Below, piece after piece: positions 46,902 through 56,846 of a stretch of DNA of 64,000 bases; the stretch's first letter is position 1, and the number at the start of each line of letters is the position of its first letter. This DNA comes from Desulfobacterales bacterium. GTDB lineage: Bacteria > Desulfobacterota > Desulfobacteria > Desulfobacterales > JAFDDL01. A program made the translations under genes and the position numbers. The DNA lies in contig JAVEYW010000011.1 of the NCBI GenBank assembly GCA_034003325.1, positions 62,001-126,000 on the forward strand, in the 5' to 3' direction. Under the pieces are notes generated by a model. That model did no database searches. It saw only the letters and a program-made list of their open reading frames with translations, and was not told the origin of the DNA.

Positions 46902-48431
46902 TTATCGCCCGGTTTTCCGGCGGATGATATTGGCCGCGAAAGACCCCGACATGGCGCTGCCGACAATGCCGTGAGAGGGTCTGGTATAATGCCCCACCCA
47001 CAACAGATTGCTTAGACGGGTCCGGTTGGGGGGGCGCTGCGGGCCGACCTGGCCGCATGCCGCATCCAGGCCGTACATCGCCCCGTTTTCGTTTCCGGTT
47101 CGGGTCATCAGGGTCAACGGAGTGGCGGTTTCCACAAAAAGGGCCGCGGACTCGATATCTATTCCCGTGTGTTTTCGAATCATCGAAAAGACATGGCGTC
47201 TCAAGCCGGTAATGGCTTCAGGCCCGGCGTATTGATTGATGAAGTTGCGGTATCCCGGTGCGTGGACCAAAATCTTAAGGCTGTGCGCGCCTTTGGTGCC
47301 AAGGGAGTCATCCAGAACCGTCGGTGTGGTAATGACCAGGTGCAGTCCCTTGGTCATATCCCCTGCCTGAAGGGCGGTGTACATGGCTTCACAATTCCAG
47401 GTGGTGTGAATGGAGATGAAATAGGGCCAGTCGTCCGGCAGGGCTTTTTTGGGCAGCCCGACATAAAACAGAACCGCCGACAGGGAGGGTTTATAGCGAT
47501 CGAATCGATACATGCCGCGATACGGGCGATATTTGCCCTGAAAGAGATGATCCGCGTGAAAGGGGTTGGTGTTGGAAATCACCCATCTGGAAGAAATAAC
47601 GCCGCCGTCCGAGAGCTTCAGCCCGGTTATTTTGTTGCGCCGGGTGATAAATTTTTTAACCGGGCAATTGCATACGATTTGTCCGCCGTTTTGTTTGATA
47701 ACACCTGCCAGGGCGGTGCTGAGCGCCTGCATGCCGCCTTTGGGATAAAAAACGCCGCTGCCGAGCACCTTTGCCCATAATACCGCCACAAAGGCGTAAG
47801 ACAAGAGACTGGGCGGAAGGGTGGTGGGCAGTGTGGACAAGGCGAGGTGAATGCGGGCGTCCTCCCCGAAAAACTTGGTCAGAATGTGCTGATGGGATTT
47901 TCGAGCATACCGCATCAACGTCGGAAAATAGAACGGGAAAAAAAAGCGTTTCCAGACACCGGCCGTTTCAAATGCCAGAAATTCCGCTCCCATTTTCCGG
48001 GTTTGCCTGGCATAAGCTTCCATAGCGGTTATTTTTTCCGGAAACTCTCTGCGCAGCACATCAATGTAGGCCTCGGGGGTGCTGTAATTGAACCGGACAT
48101 TCATATCCGGAAAGATATTCCAGACCGAGCCGATGGGCAAAAATGAAAGCGTCTCTTCAAGTCCCAGTTCACTTAACAGAGAATGAAATTCCCCGCCCGG
48201 CAGGCAAGCGGCAACAAAGGCGCCCGTGGCATCGAAATAGACGCCGTGTTGCCGAAATCCGGTGACATAGCCGCCGACCTTGTCTTCCTTTTCCAGCAAC
48301 AACACCTTCAATCCGCGACGCACCAGAAGGCCGGCCGAGACCAATCCGCCGATGCCGCCGCCGACGACAATCACATCCGGATTTTCCATCAGCTCAACGG
48401 TCAGGTTGTCGTTTTCCAATGTGGTTTTCAA
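46902..48431 (-). CDS. CrtI/phytoene-desaturase-like FAD oxidoreductase
   Basis: About 509 residues. FAD start PDVIVVGGGIGGLVSAGLLV, GYVTGFRQHGVYFDATG, and C-terminal GVRVSxG-type end LWVGHYTRPSHGIVGSAMSG. Related to carotenoid desaturases and isomerases that act on long isoprenoid or acyl chains. Start: TTG 48431 has GGAGGAG upstream; ATG 48389 (MENPDVIV) lacks one and is the alternative. The gene overlaps none; 26 nt separate it from the radical SAM gene. Confidence 0.86.
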   Translation of the reverse strand: MKTTLENDNLTVELMENPDVIVVGGGIGGLVSAGLLVRRGLKVLLLEKEDKVGGYVTGFRQHGVYFDATGAFVAACLPGGEFHSLLSELGLEETLSFLPIGSVWNIFPDMNVRFNYSTPEAYIDVLRREFPEKITAMEAYARQTRKMGAEFLAFETAGVWKRFFFPFYFPTLMRYARKSHQHILTKFFGEDARIHLALSTLPTTLPPSLLSYAFVAVLWAKVLGSGVFYPKGGMQALSTALAGVIKQNGGQIVCNCPVKKFITRRNKITGLKLSDGGVISSRWVISNTNPFHADHLFQGKYRPYRGMYRFDRYKPSLSAVLFYVGLPKKALPDDWPYFISIHTTWNCEAMYTALQAGDMTKGLHLVITTPTVLDDSLGTKGAHSLKILVHAPGYRNFINQYAGPEAITGLRRHVFSMIRKHTGIDIESAALFVETATPLTLMTRTGNENGAMYGLDAACGQVGPQRPPNRTRLSNLLWVGHYTRPSHGIVGSAMSGSFAANIIRRKTGR

Positions 48432-48456
48432 AGTTTCTTTCTCTCCTCCGGCTCGG

Positions 48457-49779
48457 TCATGCGGCCCAGCAGTCCGGTGCGGTAAAGGATTTTCTGGCTT
48501 TTCGAATGGCCGGCACATGCCCGAAACAAAGCGGCATGAAAATGATGTTGCTGCGCCGTTTCAGAGAACGCGGCCGGAAAAGGCGCCAAAGGGTCGAACC
48601 GATGGAATAAAACCCCTCGTTGACCTGCCAGAAGCCTTTTTGAAGCCGGGCCGGACTCATGCCCTTGGGTCGATATACCACCGTGGCCATATCGTAAAGC
48701 CGCCAGTCCTCGCTTAAAATTCGGCCCTCTGCTTTTAACCGTTGATAAATGCGGGTGCCGGGAAAGGGCGTCAATACCGGCAAAAAGGCGCCGTCCAAGG
48801 CGGTCTTGTCGGCAAATTTGAGAAACTCATCGAATACGGCCGGCGTGTCATGGTCGTATCCGAAGACAAAAGAACCATGAACGCCGATACCATGATCGTG
48901 AATGCGATGAATGCACTCTTCATAGAATTCGACCCGGTTCTGGCGTTTTCCCATGACCGCGAGATTGTCCTTGTTCAGACTTTCAAACCCGATAAAAATG
49001 CCGTGGCATCCCGCTTCGGCAAATTTTTGCAGCATGGTTTCGTCCCTGGCGATGGTGATCGGCGCCTGGCAGACCCAGCGGCGGCGGTAGGCTTTAAACC
49101 GATTCAGGAGCGCTTCGGTATGATCCGGTCTGGCGATGAAATTGTCGTCCGCGAAAAAGATATATCCCGGGGTGTTTTGAAGGCTTTCGACCTCTTTGAG
49201 AACCCCCTCGATGGGGCGCGTCCGGTAGGTTCCGCCGAAAAAGGCGGTTACCGAACAAAACTCGCATCGGTAGGGGCATCCCCTTGTGGTTTGAATCATG
49301 TTTTCAAAAAAATACCCTTTTTTCGGGTAAATCGTTCGGTTGGCCGGTGCGATTTTGCTCAGAAGCGTATAGGCGGTTTGGCGGTAAAAAGGCTGTAACC
49401 TGCCTTTTTCCGCATCCTGAAGGATTTTCCCCCATAAATGATCCGCCTCGCCGATGACCACGGCATCGGCGTGAAGGGCCGCCTCCTCGGGCATATTGGA
49501 TGCGTGAATGCCGCCGATGACCACTGAAACGCCCATTTGGCGAAACCGGTCCGCAATCTCGTACCCCCTGGGTGCCAGCGGTGTCATGAGGGTGATGGCC
49601 ACCAGATCCGGCTTGATGGAAAAATCAATCTCACCGACGCTCTCATCGACAAAGCGGATGCGATGGGGCGATGCGGTCAGGCCGGCCAATGTCGCCAGGG
49701 AAAGCGGCGGAAATTTAAAAAAGAGAACATCCCAAAAACTCTTTTTCGGCCAGCCGGGAACGACGAACAAAATATGCAT
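48457..49779 (-). CDS. B12-binding radical SAM enzyme (DUF4070-type)
   Basis: 440 residues. The N-terminal cobalamin-binding fold has FVVPGWPKKSFWDVLFFKFP and VVIGGIHASNMPEEAALHAD; the radical SAM motif is TTRGCPYRCEFCSVTAFFG (CxxxCxxC); then FADDNFIARPDHTEALLNRF, and a C-terminal DUF4070-like end. Enzymes of this type add methyl or other one-carbon groups, or rearrange carbon chains (e.g. HpnP, BchE). Anaerobic lipid or ring chemistry is the likely class of role. Confidence 0.9.
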   Translation of the reverse strand: MHILFVVPGWPKKSFWDVLFFKFPPLSLATLAGLTASPHRIRFVDESVGEIDFSIKPDLVAITLMTPLAPRGYEIADRFRQMGVSVVIGGIHASNMPEEAALHADAVVIGEADHLWGKILQDAEKGRLQPFYRQTAYTLLSKIAPANRTIYPKKGYFFENMIQTTRGCPYRCEFCSVTAFFGGTYRTRPIEGVLKEVESLQNTPGYIFFADDNFIARPDHTEALLNRFKAYRRRWVCQAPITIARDETMLQKFAEAGCHGIFIGFESLNKDNLAVMGKRQNRVEFYEECIHRIHDHGIGVHGSFVFGYDHDTPAVFDEFLKFADKTALDGAFLPVLTPFPGTRIYQRLKAEGRILSEDWRLYDMATVVYRPKGMSPARLQKGFWQVNEGFYSIGSTLWRLFRPRSLKRRSNIIFMPLCFGHVPAIRKARKSFTAPDCWAA

Positions 49780-49795
49780 AAGCCATGCACCTGTT

Positions 49796-50962
49796 TTATG
49801 TTGCGATTTCCCCGGTGGTGAGAATCTCGATCGCCCGGTCGAATTTTCGAATCATCTCGGTTCGCCATGCCTCATCCACGGTAATGGCCTTCTCGGCCAT
49901 GCGATGGCAATAACCGCAGGTTCTGCAATCGGTTCGATTGCAGTCGACGTTCTCGTAATGGGCGAGAAACCCGTCCAATTTTTGGCTGTCAATATGCAGT
50001 TTATCCGTAAACGGCTCGCGCAGCACGTCCAGAAGAATCTTCATTTTATCGGTGGCGATCAGATCGGGCCGCTCCATCGTTTCTATGTTCGGTACCCGGT
50101 AAACCCCTGCTTTCGGCAGGGACAATAGCTCGGCGAAGTTTGCCGGTGAGTGGCGCTCCTCGTAGGCCCTTAGAATTTCCGCCAGGCTTCGGGTTTCCCG
50201 AAACCGTTCAATCAGTTTCAGGCAATCGATGCCGATGCCCGCATAATAGTCCACGTCTTCGGGCCGAATCCATCGGGAGCGGATCATTTCCTCCGGGTGC
50301 TTGAGCTTTTCCCGCTGGCAGGAGAGGCGGCAGTAATCCGGTGCAAACCCGCCGCAGGCATGTGCCGCCTGCGAGCCGTGGGAGACCATGTTGCGATGAT
50401 GCAGATCCAACGGGCAGTGAAACAGGCAGGTATGGTTGGCGATCAACTCCAGTTCACAGGAAACACTTTCCCGAATACGCCTTAACAGCTTGAAATCCCG
50501 CGCTGTCGGTTCCGGTAAAATGAGCTTGTCCGCTCCGGCATTCGCCCAGAAGCGGGCTGCCGAAACCGTTTGAATGCGGGCAAAGGAGGAGATGCTCACC
50601 TTCATTTCCGGAAAATGCGTTTTTACCAGCGCGAGCATAAAGGGCAGGCTCACCGTGATCATATCCGCGCCGGTGCTTGCGATCCATTCCAGGTGTGAGA
50701 GAATTTTTCGATACCCGGCTCGGGTAAATTCGGCATTGTCAAAGCAGGTGGCGTTGGCAAGGTAGGTGAAGCCGATGCCGCGCTGTTTGGAAAGCGCAAT
50801 AAATTCGGTGGCCTGTGATTTATCGATTTTCGGCAGAAACACGGACATGCGCCCGCCGCCGAGCGGATCATTCCAGATCTGGCCGTACTGACTGGTGACC
50901 GGCGAGCCTTCCAAATAATCCAGCAGGCCGGGATCCCAGTTGGTGGCGATGGAAAACTGCAT
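49796..50962 (-). CDS. U32-family Fe-S protein 1
   Basis: 388 residues from ATG 50962 (AAAGGG 5 nt upstream; a TTG/ATG at 50992 is rejected because it overlaps the previous gene). U32 fold: MQFSIATNWDPGLLDYLEG, IKP-like SLPFMLALVKTHFP, LELIANHTCLFHCPLDLHHR and DYCRLSCQ, IRSRWIRPEDVDYYAGIGID. Cys pairs (CLFHC, CRLSC) and C-terminal CNRTDCRTCGYC could bind one or two Fe-S clusters. The related UbiU/UbiV hydroxylate ubiquinone precursors without oxygen. Confidence 0.82.
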   Translation of the reverse strand: MQFSIATNWDPGLLDYLEGSPVTSQYGQIWNDPLGGGRMSVFLPKIDKSQATEFIALSKQRGIGFTYLANATCFDNAEFTRAGYRKILSHLEWIASTGADMITVSLPFMLALVKTHFPEMKVSISSFARIQTVSAARFWANAGADKLILPEPTARDFKLLRRIRESVSCELELIANHTCLFHCPLDLHHRNMVSHGSQAAHACGGFAPDYCRLSCQREKLKHPEEMIRSRWIRPEDVDYYAGIGIDCLKLIERFRETRSLAEILRAYEERHSPANFAELLSLPKAGVYRVPNIETMERPDLIATDKMKILLDVLREPFTDKLHIDSQKLDGFLAHYENVDCNRTDCRTCGYCHRMAEKAITVDEAWRTEMIRKFDRAIEILTTGEIAT

Positions 50963-50972
50963 GAGCCCTTTG

Positions 50973-52148
50973 TCATCCTTCTGCAAACACATCCCCGTTC
51001 ACGATGGATGTAATAAACGATTCAAATGCGCCGCGGCGACGTTCCGCCTGTTCCTTATCAAATGTGATGGCTTTTTCAACCGCGGCCCGGCAATGGTGGC
51101 AAGTGTCGCAATCCCGGTTTCGGCAGGAGCCGCCTTTACGAAAATACTCGATAAACCCGTCGAGCTTTTTGTTGTCGATATAAATAAAATCCCGCAAGGC
51201 AAAATCCATCAGGCCGCCGACCTGGGAGATCAGCGGCACATGGACGTGTTCGGGTTTGTTAAAATAAGATACATCCGGCTTCAGATAGATGTCCGGGTTG
51301 GTAAGCGTCAGAATGTCGATCAGATTGCCGTCAAAGCTTCGGTTTTGATAAGCCTGAACGGTTTCCAGCAATACCCCCGTTTTTTTAAATCGTTCCACGA
51401 CCTTGAATTTATGATAGCCGATTTCTTCATAGGCCCATAGATCTTCCGGCCGGATCCACCGGGCGCGAATGATTTCAATGGGGTTTGTGAACTTTTTTAA
51501 CGTGCAGTTGAAATAGGGGTACTGAAGATAGCAGTAAGTGTCCTTGCTATGCGTCTGAGAGGCGTGCCCGTCATGGGCCACATGCTCCGGCTGGTGCGGA
51601 CAATCATGCAGACAGCAGGGATTTGCGATCAGCTCCGTCTCGCAGGAAACCGCCTTTCGAATGGCGGCCAGGGTTTCAAATTCCCGGTTGATGTTTTCAT
51701 CGATGATGATCTCATCCACCCCGAGGTCTTCATACTGCCGGGCCCGGCGCACCGAGTTGATGCGGCACACGCTGGACGCCTTTATTTTCATACCGGGAAG
51801 GACTTCCTGAACCAGGCGGATCATGTACGGAAAGCCGACCGTGACGACATCGACGCCGATATTCCCGATCCATTCGAGAAGAGAAACGATGTTCCGGTAG
51901 CCCTCCCTGGAGTAGTGAATGTTTCCGAGACACATGGTATTGATCAGATAGTTGAACCGAAGCCCGTTGTCGTGTGCGCAGCGGACATGGTCTTCGGCTT
52001 CCCTTAGGCTGATTTGAGGAAGCAGAAAAGAGGGGCGAACGCCGCCGATGGCATCTTCGGCCAGTTTGCCGTATACCTCTTCCGTGCAGGTTTCGGCAAG
52101 CCCGGCCAACAGCGCATGATCCCAGTTGGTTGAAACACTGAAGTGCAT
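50973..52148 (-). CDS. U32-family Fe-S protein 2
   Basis: 391 residues from ATG 52148 (AGGAG 14 nt upstream). Paralogue of the previous gene: MHFSVSTNWDHALLAGLAET, TELIANPCCLHDCPHQPEHV, YCYLQYPYFNC, IRARWIRPEDLWAYEEIGYH and C-terminal CRNRDCDTCHHC. The stop is 10 nt before the next start. The tandem pair suggests a heterodimer, as in UbiU/UbiV. Confidence 0.82.
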   Translation of the reverse strand: MHFSVSTNWDHALLAGLAETCTEEVYGKLAEDAIGGVRPSFLLPQISLREAEDHVRCAHDNGLRFNYLINTMCLGNIHYSREGYRNIVSLLEWIGNIGVDVVTVGFPYMIRLVQEVLPGMKIKASSVCRINSVRRARQYEDLGVDEIIIDENINREFETLAAIRKAVSCETELIANPCCLHDCPHQPEHVAHDGHASQTHSKDTYCYLQYPYFNCTLKKFTNPIEIIRARWIRPEDLWAYEEIGYHKFKVVERFKKTGVLLETVQAYQNRSFDGNLIDILTLTNPDIYLKPDVSYFNKPEHVHVPLISQVGGLMDFALRDFIYIDNKKLDGFIEYFRKGGSCRNRDCDTCHHCRAAVEKAITFDKEQAERRRGAFESFITSIVNGDVFAEG

Positions 52149-52152
52149 TTTA

Positions 52153-53592
52153 TTACATCGCTCCTTTTTTTTCGATATCACACCAGCGCAACAGGGCCGA
52201 CAGCGGGGAGATACCGTCATGACGCCACATCATGGACGGCACGGCCATCTTGCCCGGCGCGGTAATGCGGGTTAAGCCGCATTGGCCCAGCTGCTCGATA
52301 AAATCGGCCTCTCTGTCATCCCCGATGGCCACGGCCGCATTTTGCAGAAACGGGCCGAGGGGTTTTAAGGTGGGCAGAATCTGGTGGATATCATGGACGC
52401 TGATAATGCGAATAAAGCGGTTTAAAGGCGATGGTTTAAATAAAAAGGGATCCTTTTCACACACCACGGTCCAGTCCGTTCCGCCCGGGGAGGTGAAGAG
52501 GGCCACGGCTTCTCCTTTCAACTCCCGCATTTCATATTGGCCCCGAAGCTGATTGATGGCCGCGGCTTCCCCGGTGGAGAGCGCGCCGCGGGGCATTTTT
52601 TGATTCATGTCGGCCAGGGCTTCGGCCAGAACCTTTGAAAATTCAATGGCGGACACCTCGCCGCCTTCCTCGATATAATAACAATGAGGAGCCAGGCACG
52701 CTTGCTGGTCGAACATGGCAACATCATAAGCAACCGCTGCTGCCAGATCCGTTACGGTGGCGCGGGTCATCTTTTTCTTGCCGATAACACCCAGTCCCAT
52801 TTTATGGCCGTGGACCAGCACCGGAATTCTGCGGGGCACCCGTTCCAGAAGTGCGTTGCAGGCTTTAAGCCCCCCAAAGAGAATCAGGGCATCGGCCTGA
52901 TGAAAGGCCGCATTTTCAATGCCTTCATCCCCCCCCTGCCAATACAGGACCGCCATGGATTTTGCCATTTTGGGGTCAATGTCTTCAATGGTCTTCAGGT
53001 ACAGCGGTGCAAAGGTCGGCTCTCCGGAGGCCATCTTTCCCAGGCAGGCCGATTTGATCAGGGCTGCGCGCATGAACAGCAAATGCGGCAGGGCCGGAAT
53101 GTTTTCCGAGAAAAACGAAACGATCAATTCGGGCCCGTACGCCCGGCGATGGCCGTTTAATTCTGTTGAATACTGAAATCCGTCCAGGGACAAGGGGTCG
53201 ATGATCTCCGAGCGAAGCGCTTTCCACATATCCTCGGCCTGCGAACTTTCCATCTCGATGTCGATACTCTCGGCAACGGTTTCCATTGAAAACCCGGTGA
53301 CGACCGGAATGGTCTTCAGCGCCATGCGCCTGGGGCCGTAATCCGGCGTCATCCATCGCCTGGAGGCCTCATCGAGCACCTCGATGATATGGGCCACGGC
53401 AACCCGCTTCAGGTATGACTCCCTGTTTTTTTTCAGATAATCGGCAAGGTCCGCGATGATGCCCCGGCTCAGCTCCGGTACCGTTAACCGCAATTCAATG
53501 CCGTTTCGCGCAACGGTGGCTACGGTATAGCGAATCGTCCGGTCATCGAACCCGGGGGGGAAATAATATCCATCTGCCTCAAGTACCGTCAT
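52153..53592 (-). CDS. luxC: LuxC-type acyl-CoA reductase
   Basis: 479 residues. LuxC family: GPELIVSFFSENIPALPHLL, KSACLGKMASGEPTFAPLYL, catalytic region AMFDQQACLAPHCYYIEEGG (the acyl-Cys lies in QQACLAPH), KPSPLNRFIRIISVHDIHQI. It reduces acyl-CoA to a fatty aldehyde with NADPH, a first step to aldehyde or alcohol. Its stop is 4 nt before the next gene, so it heads this operon. No LuxAB luciferase is in the window. Confidence 0.9.
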   Translation of the reverse strand: MTVLEADGYYFPPGFDDRTIRYTVATVARNGIELRLTVPELSRGIIADLADYLKKNRESYLKRVAVAHIIEVLDEASRRWMTPDYGPRRMALKTIPVVTGFSMETVAESIDIEMESSQAEDMWKALRSEIIDPLSLDGFQYSTELNGHRRAYGPELIVSFFSENIPALPHLLFMRAALIKSACLGKMASGEPTFAPLYLKTIEDIDPKMAKSMAVLYWQGGDEGIENAAFHQADALILFGGLKACNALLERVPRRIPVLVHGHKMGLGVIGKKKMTRATVTDLAAAVAYDVAMFDQQACLAPHCYYIEEGGEVSAIEFSKVLAEALADMNQKMPRGALSTGEAAAINQLRGQYEMRELKGEAVALFTSPGGTDWTVVCEKDPFLFKPSPLNRFIRIISVHDIHQILPTLKPLGPFLQNAAVAIGDDREADFIEQLGQCGLTRITAPGKMAVPSMMWRHDGISPLSALLRWCDIEKKGAM

Positions 53593-53946
53593 GCGAATTC
53601 CCTGATGCGCAATTTATCTATGGCCGTTTTGTGATGAACCGGCGCTTGTGTGAAAAACCTTTTCGCCACGAACCGCTTGTTCCCCTTTTACCGGGTTCAA
53701 GTTGAAAGTGCAATGGGTTCGGATTGTCCCGAAGGGGATCAGGCCGCGGTTGCCGTATGGAAAATGATGCACGCTCTTTCGTACATGTTATGATAAAGGG
53801 TCAGAGCGTGTCGGCGGGGTTACCCGTCTTGAATTAACCCATTTTTTTGGTATGATTCACAAAAAATCAAACGGCCTTAGCAGAGGTATGGAAACAACCA
53901 TAAAAAGGGGGAGCCGCCATTGGGTGGAACAAGGGAGAGGGTATCC
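53593..53946. promoter_or_regulatory. Divergent intergenic region
   Basis: About 350 bp between divergent luxC-like and ligase genes; must hold both promoters, though I see no sigma-54 consensus. A fragment of the dispersed repeat (GATGCACGCTCTTTCGTACATG to AAAGGGTC, about 53761-53806) lies within. Confidence 0.55.
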
Positions 53947-55524
53947 ATGAATATCAGAGAACTCATCGAGAGAAATGCGGAGAGGAATCCGAACAAGATA
54001 TTTCTCTATTTTGAAGAACAAGAAGTAAGTTATGAAGCATTCAATCATAAGATCAACCGGGCCGCGAATGTCTTTTTGGAGTTGGGAATCAAGAAGGGGG
54101 ATCGTGTTTGTTTGTTTCTTCCCAATTGCCCGGAATATCTTTATGGCTGGTTCGGCCTGTCAAAAATAGGCGCGGTTCTGGTTCCCATTAATACGAATTA
54201 TAGAACGGAAGAGACAAAATATATTATCAACCATTCCGAGGCCACCACCATTTTGGTTCATTCTTCGTTGGCCGCAGTCGTTGACAATATCAAATTAGAG
54301 ACCTCCGGGTTAAAGAATTTTCTGATGATGGGAGGGGCCGTCAAGAACAGTGGCTATATCTCTTTTGAAGGCGCCATGGAAAGCGCTTCGACAAAGCTTA
54401 AGCCGATTGATATCCGTGAAGATGATATTTGTGAGATCATGTACACCTCCGGCACGACAGGCCCGTCCAAAGGTGCTGTCATGACGCATAAATATTTAAT
54501 GTTAGGTGGCTATGGATTCAGATACCCGATGGATGTCACACCGGAGGACAGGCTGTTTACGTGCTTACCTCTTTTTCATGGGAATGCGCAGGCGTACAGC
54601 ACACTCGGTGCCCTTACCGCCGAAGCCAGTTTGATATTGGTCGACAGATTCAGCGCAAGTAAGTTCTGGAATCAAATACGGCATTATCAGGCAACCGTAT
54701 TTAATTATATCGGCGCCATGGTGAGCATTCTCAGCAAGCAGCCGGAATCGGACAAGGATAGAGATCATCCTGTCAGAGCGGCATACGGAAGTCCCGCCCT
54801 TGACAAACCATTCCAGGATTATTTGGAACAACGATATGGGCTTACATTTGTTACCGGATATGGATTGACGGAGTGTGCCCTTTGTTTGATTCAGCCGCTT
54901 CATGGCCTTCGTAAAGAAAAAAGCATCGGGCTGCCGAAACAAATTCCGGGCGCCGGATTTGTTAACGAGGTCAGAATCGTGGATGAAAACGACAAGCCGG
55001 TTCCGGCGGGAACCGTTGGAGAAATAGTGGTAAGGAATCCCGTTGTGATGAAGGGGTACTTCAAAGAGCCTGAACTCACCCGAAAAGCCATCAGGGATGG
55101 CTGGCTTCATACGGGAGACCAGGGCTGGATGGATGAGGACGGATATTTCTTTTTTGCGGATCGCAAGCGGGATGTCATTCGTCGAAGGGGGGAAAACGTC
55201 TCCTCCATTGAAGTGGAAAATGTGATCAATTCCCACCCGAAGATATTGGAATCGGCTGTGATCGGGGTTCCCGCGGAATTATATGATGATGACGTTAAGG
55301 CGTATGTGATTCTCAAACCGAACGAAAATCTGGATCCGATCGAGATCATCCAATGGTGTAAAGAGCGATTGGCCTATTTCAAGGTGCCGCGCTACATTGA
55401 GTTCCGTGATGAATTCCCCAAAACGCCTACCCACCGGGTGCAAAAATACAAGATGATCCAAGATGAAAAGGCGCTGAAGCGAGACTGTTTCGATCTGGAG
55501 AAGACGGATTTCAAGCTCAGGTAG
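53947..55524 (+). CDS. Acyl-CoA synthetase (AMP-binding, CaiC-like)
   Basis: 525 residues from ATG 53947 (GGGAGAGG upstream). AMP-forming ligase: CEIMYTSGTTGPSKGAVMTH, FVTGYGLTECALCLIQPLHG, DGWLHTGDQGWMDEDGYFFF, ADRKRDVIRRRGENVSSIEV, and KTPTHRVQKYKM with the catalytic Lys. It is closest to carnitine/crotonobetaine-CoA ligases by its layout. Facing the acyl-CoA reductase, it could supply acyl-CoA to LuxC. Confidence 0.92.
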   Translation: MNIRELIERNAERNPNKIFLYFEEQEVSYEAFNHKINRAANVFLELGIKKGDRVCLFLPNCPEYLYGWFGLSKIGAVLVPINTNYRTEETKYIINHSEATTILVHSSLAAVVDNIKLETSGLKNFLMMGGAVKNSGYISFEGAMESASTKLKPIDIREDDICEIMYTSGTTGPSKGAVMTHKYLMLGGYGFRYPMDVTPEDRLFTCLPLFHGNAQAYSTLGALTAEASLILVDRFSASKFWNQIRHYQATVFNYIGAMVSILSKQPESDKDRDHPVRAAYGSPALDKPFQDYLEQRYGLTFVTGYGLTECALCLIQPLHGLRKEKSIGLPKQIPGAGFVNEVRIVDENDKPVPAGTVGEIVVRNPVVMKGYFKEPELTRKAIRDGWLHTGDQGWMDEDGYFFFADRKRDVIRRRGENVSSIEVENVINSHPKILESAVIGVPAELYDDDVKAYVILKPNENLDPIEIIQWCKERLAYFKVPRYIEFRDEFPKTPTHRVQKYKMIQDEKALKRDCFDLEKTDFKLR

Positions 55525-55700
55525 CCGGTTGCTTGCCAGCGGTGTTCGAATCTTTCCGGGCGGGCGGGGCGGACCCCGGCACACTACTGAAACCTTACGG
55601 GCAAGTTGACAGGTGAAATTCTGTCTGCCATGAATGACGCGAGAGAGGGTGGTTCTTAGAATGGTTAAAATATCCTTTTATGGTATGGGAGTAAGGGAAA

Positions 55701-56846
55701 TTGTGGATTGAGAAAGTGGAAATGTTGGCGATGGGAGATGCGCTCGGAAATGGCATGCCGTTTCGATTAAGGCTTCCCTCCGGGCTCGAGATCGTTGGGC
55801 TTCCAACAAAGAATTCTTATGGCGGCGATTGGGACTTGGGTCCAACATGGAACTATCTGGTGCTGGCTGACAAGCCGTTTCTCGTTGATACCGGCCGAAC
55901 CGGAACGGGGAAAATGCTTTTGGACATGATGGAACTTGCTGGATTCCGGCCCAAAGACCTTGACCATATTATACTCAGCCACGGCCATGAGGACCATGAC
56001 GGCGGCCTTGCCGAAATCATGCATCAAACCGGCGCCCGGGCCATGGCCCATCGTTTTTACAGTAAATTGATCCGGTTTTGTCCCGAAAAGGCACCGTCTG
56101 GCGTTAGAGCGGATTTCCCCCCATCCTGCTGGCACTGCTTTATGCCGGAAGAATTTACAACACAAACTTGCGTTGACTATCACCGCGCAAGAAATGAGCT
56201 TAAAATCAGTGAAATAGGTGATGGCAGGACCCTTCTTCAAAAAGATGTTGCCTGTCTGTTTCTACCGGGGCACAGCCCGGACGCCTTGACCATCATCGTG
56301 GGAAACGAAGCCGTTTTTCTAGGGGATACGGTTTTACCGGAAATTACCCCCTCTCCCACGCGAAGGGCGTTCCTGAACCAGGTGAATGCCGTACTTGATA
56401 TTGACAGCGGTTCTTCTTTTTCCCCGTATGGCCTTATCACCTATATTCGGTCCCTTAAAAGACTGAAAAGGATAGGGCGGAATTTTCCGGAAATGATTCC
56501 TCTTCCGGGGCACCGGCTGTTCAGCCACGGCCGGTGGTGTGATTTTGTTCTTGAGAAAAGGGTGAATGAACTGATTGCGCATCATGTGGATAGATGTGCT
56601 GACATTATGAAAATCTTGGCGGACGGCCCCAAGACCGCCAGGCAAATTGCCCTGCGTCACTTTGACCCGAATCTTCTGAAGGGATACGGCATCCACATGG
56701 CTGAAAACGAGACGCTTAGCCACTGTGAGCTCCTGGCGGCGTCAGGGGATATTGTTGCTGGCGAATCGGGCTTGTTTGAAGCAACTGGATATCAAGGTTT
56801 TGAATCGCTCATAGCCTCGATAGCGCCAAATGAATACGAAAATTGA
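55701..56846 (+). CDS. MBL-fold metallohydrolase
   Basis: 381 residues (TTG start) or 374 from ATG 55722. The metal motif HGHEDHDG (IILSHGHEDHDGGLAEIMHQ), the PGHSPDALTII and AVFLGDTVLPE ligands, with a helical C-terminal part. Hydrolase of unknown substrate. It follows the ligase by 176 nt on the same strand and may belong to the same acyl pathway. Confidence 0.85.
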   Translation: MWIEKVEMLAMGDALGNGMPFRLRLPSGLEIVGLPTKNSYGGDWDLGPTWNYLVLADKPFLVDTGRTGTGKMLLDMMELAGFRPKDLDHIILSHGHEDHDGGLAEIMHQTGARAMAHRFYSKLIRFCPEKAPSGVRADFPPSCWHCFMPEEFTTQTCVDYHRARNELKISEIGDGRTLLQKDVACLFLPGHSPDALTIIVGNEAVFLGDTVLPEITPSPTRRAFLNQVNAVLDIDSGSSFSPYGLITYIRSLKRLKRIGRNFPEMIPLPGHRLFSHGRWCDFVLEKRVNELIAHHVDRCADIMKILADGPKTARQIALRHFDPNLLKGYGIHMAENETLSHCELLAASGDIVAGESGLFEATGYQGFESLIASIAPNEYEN

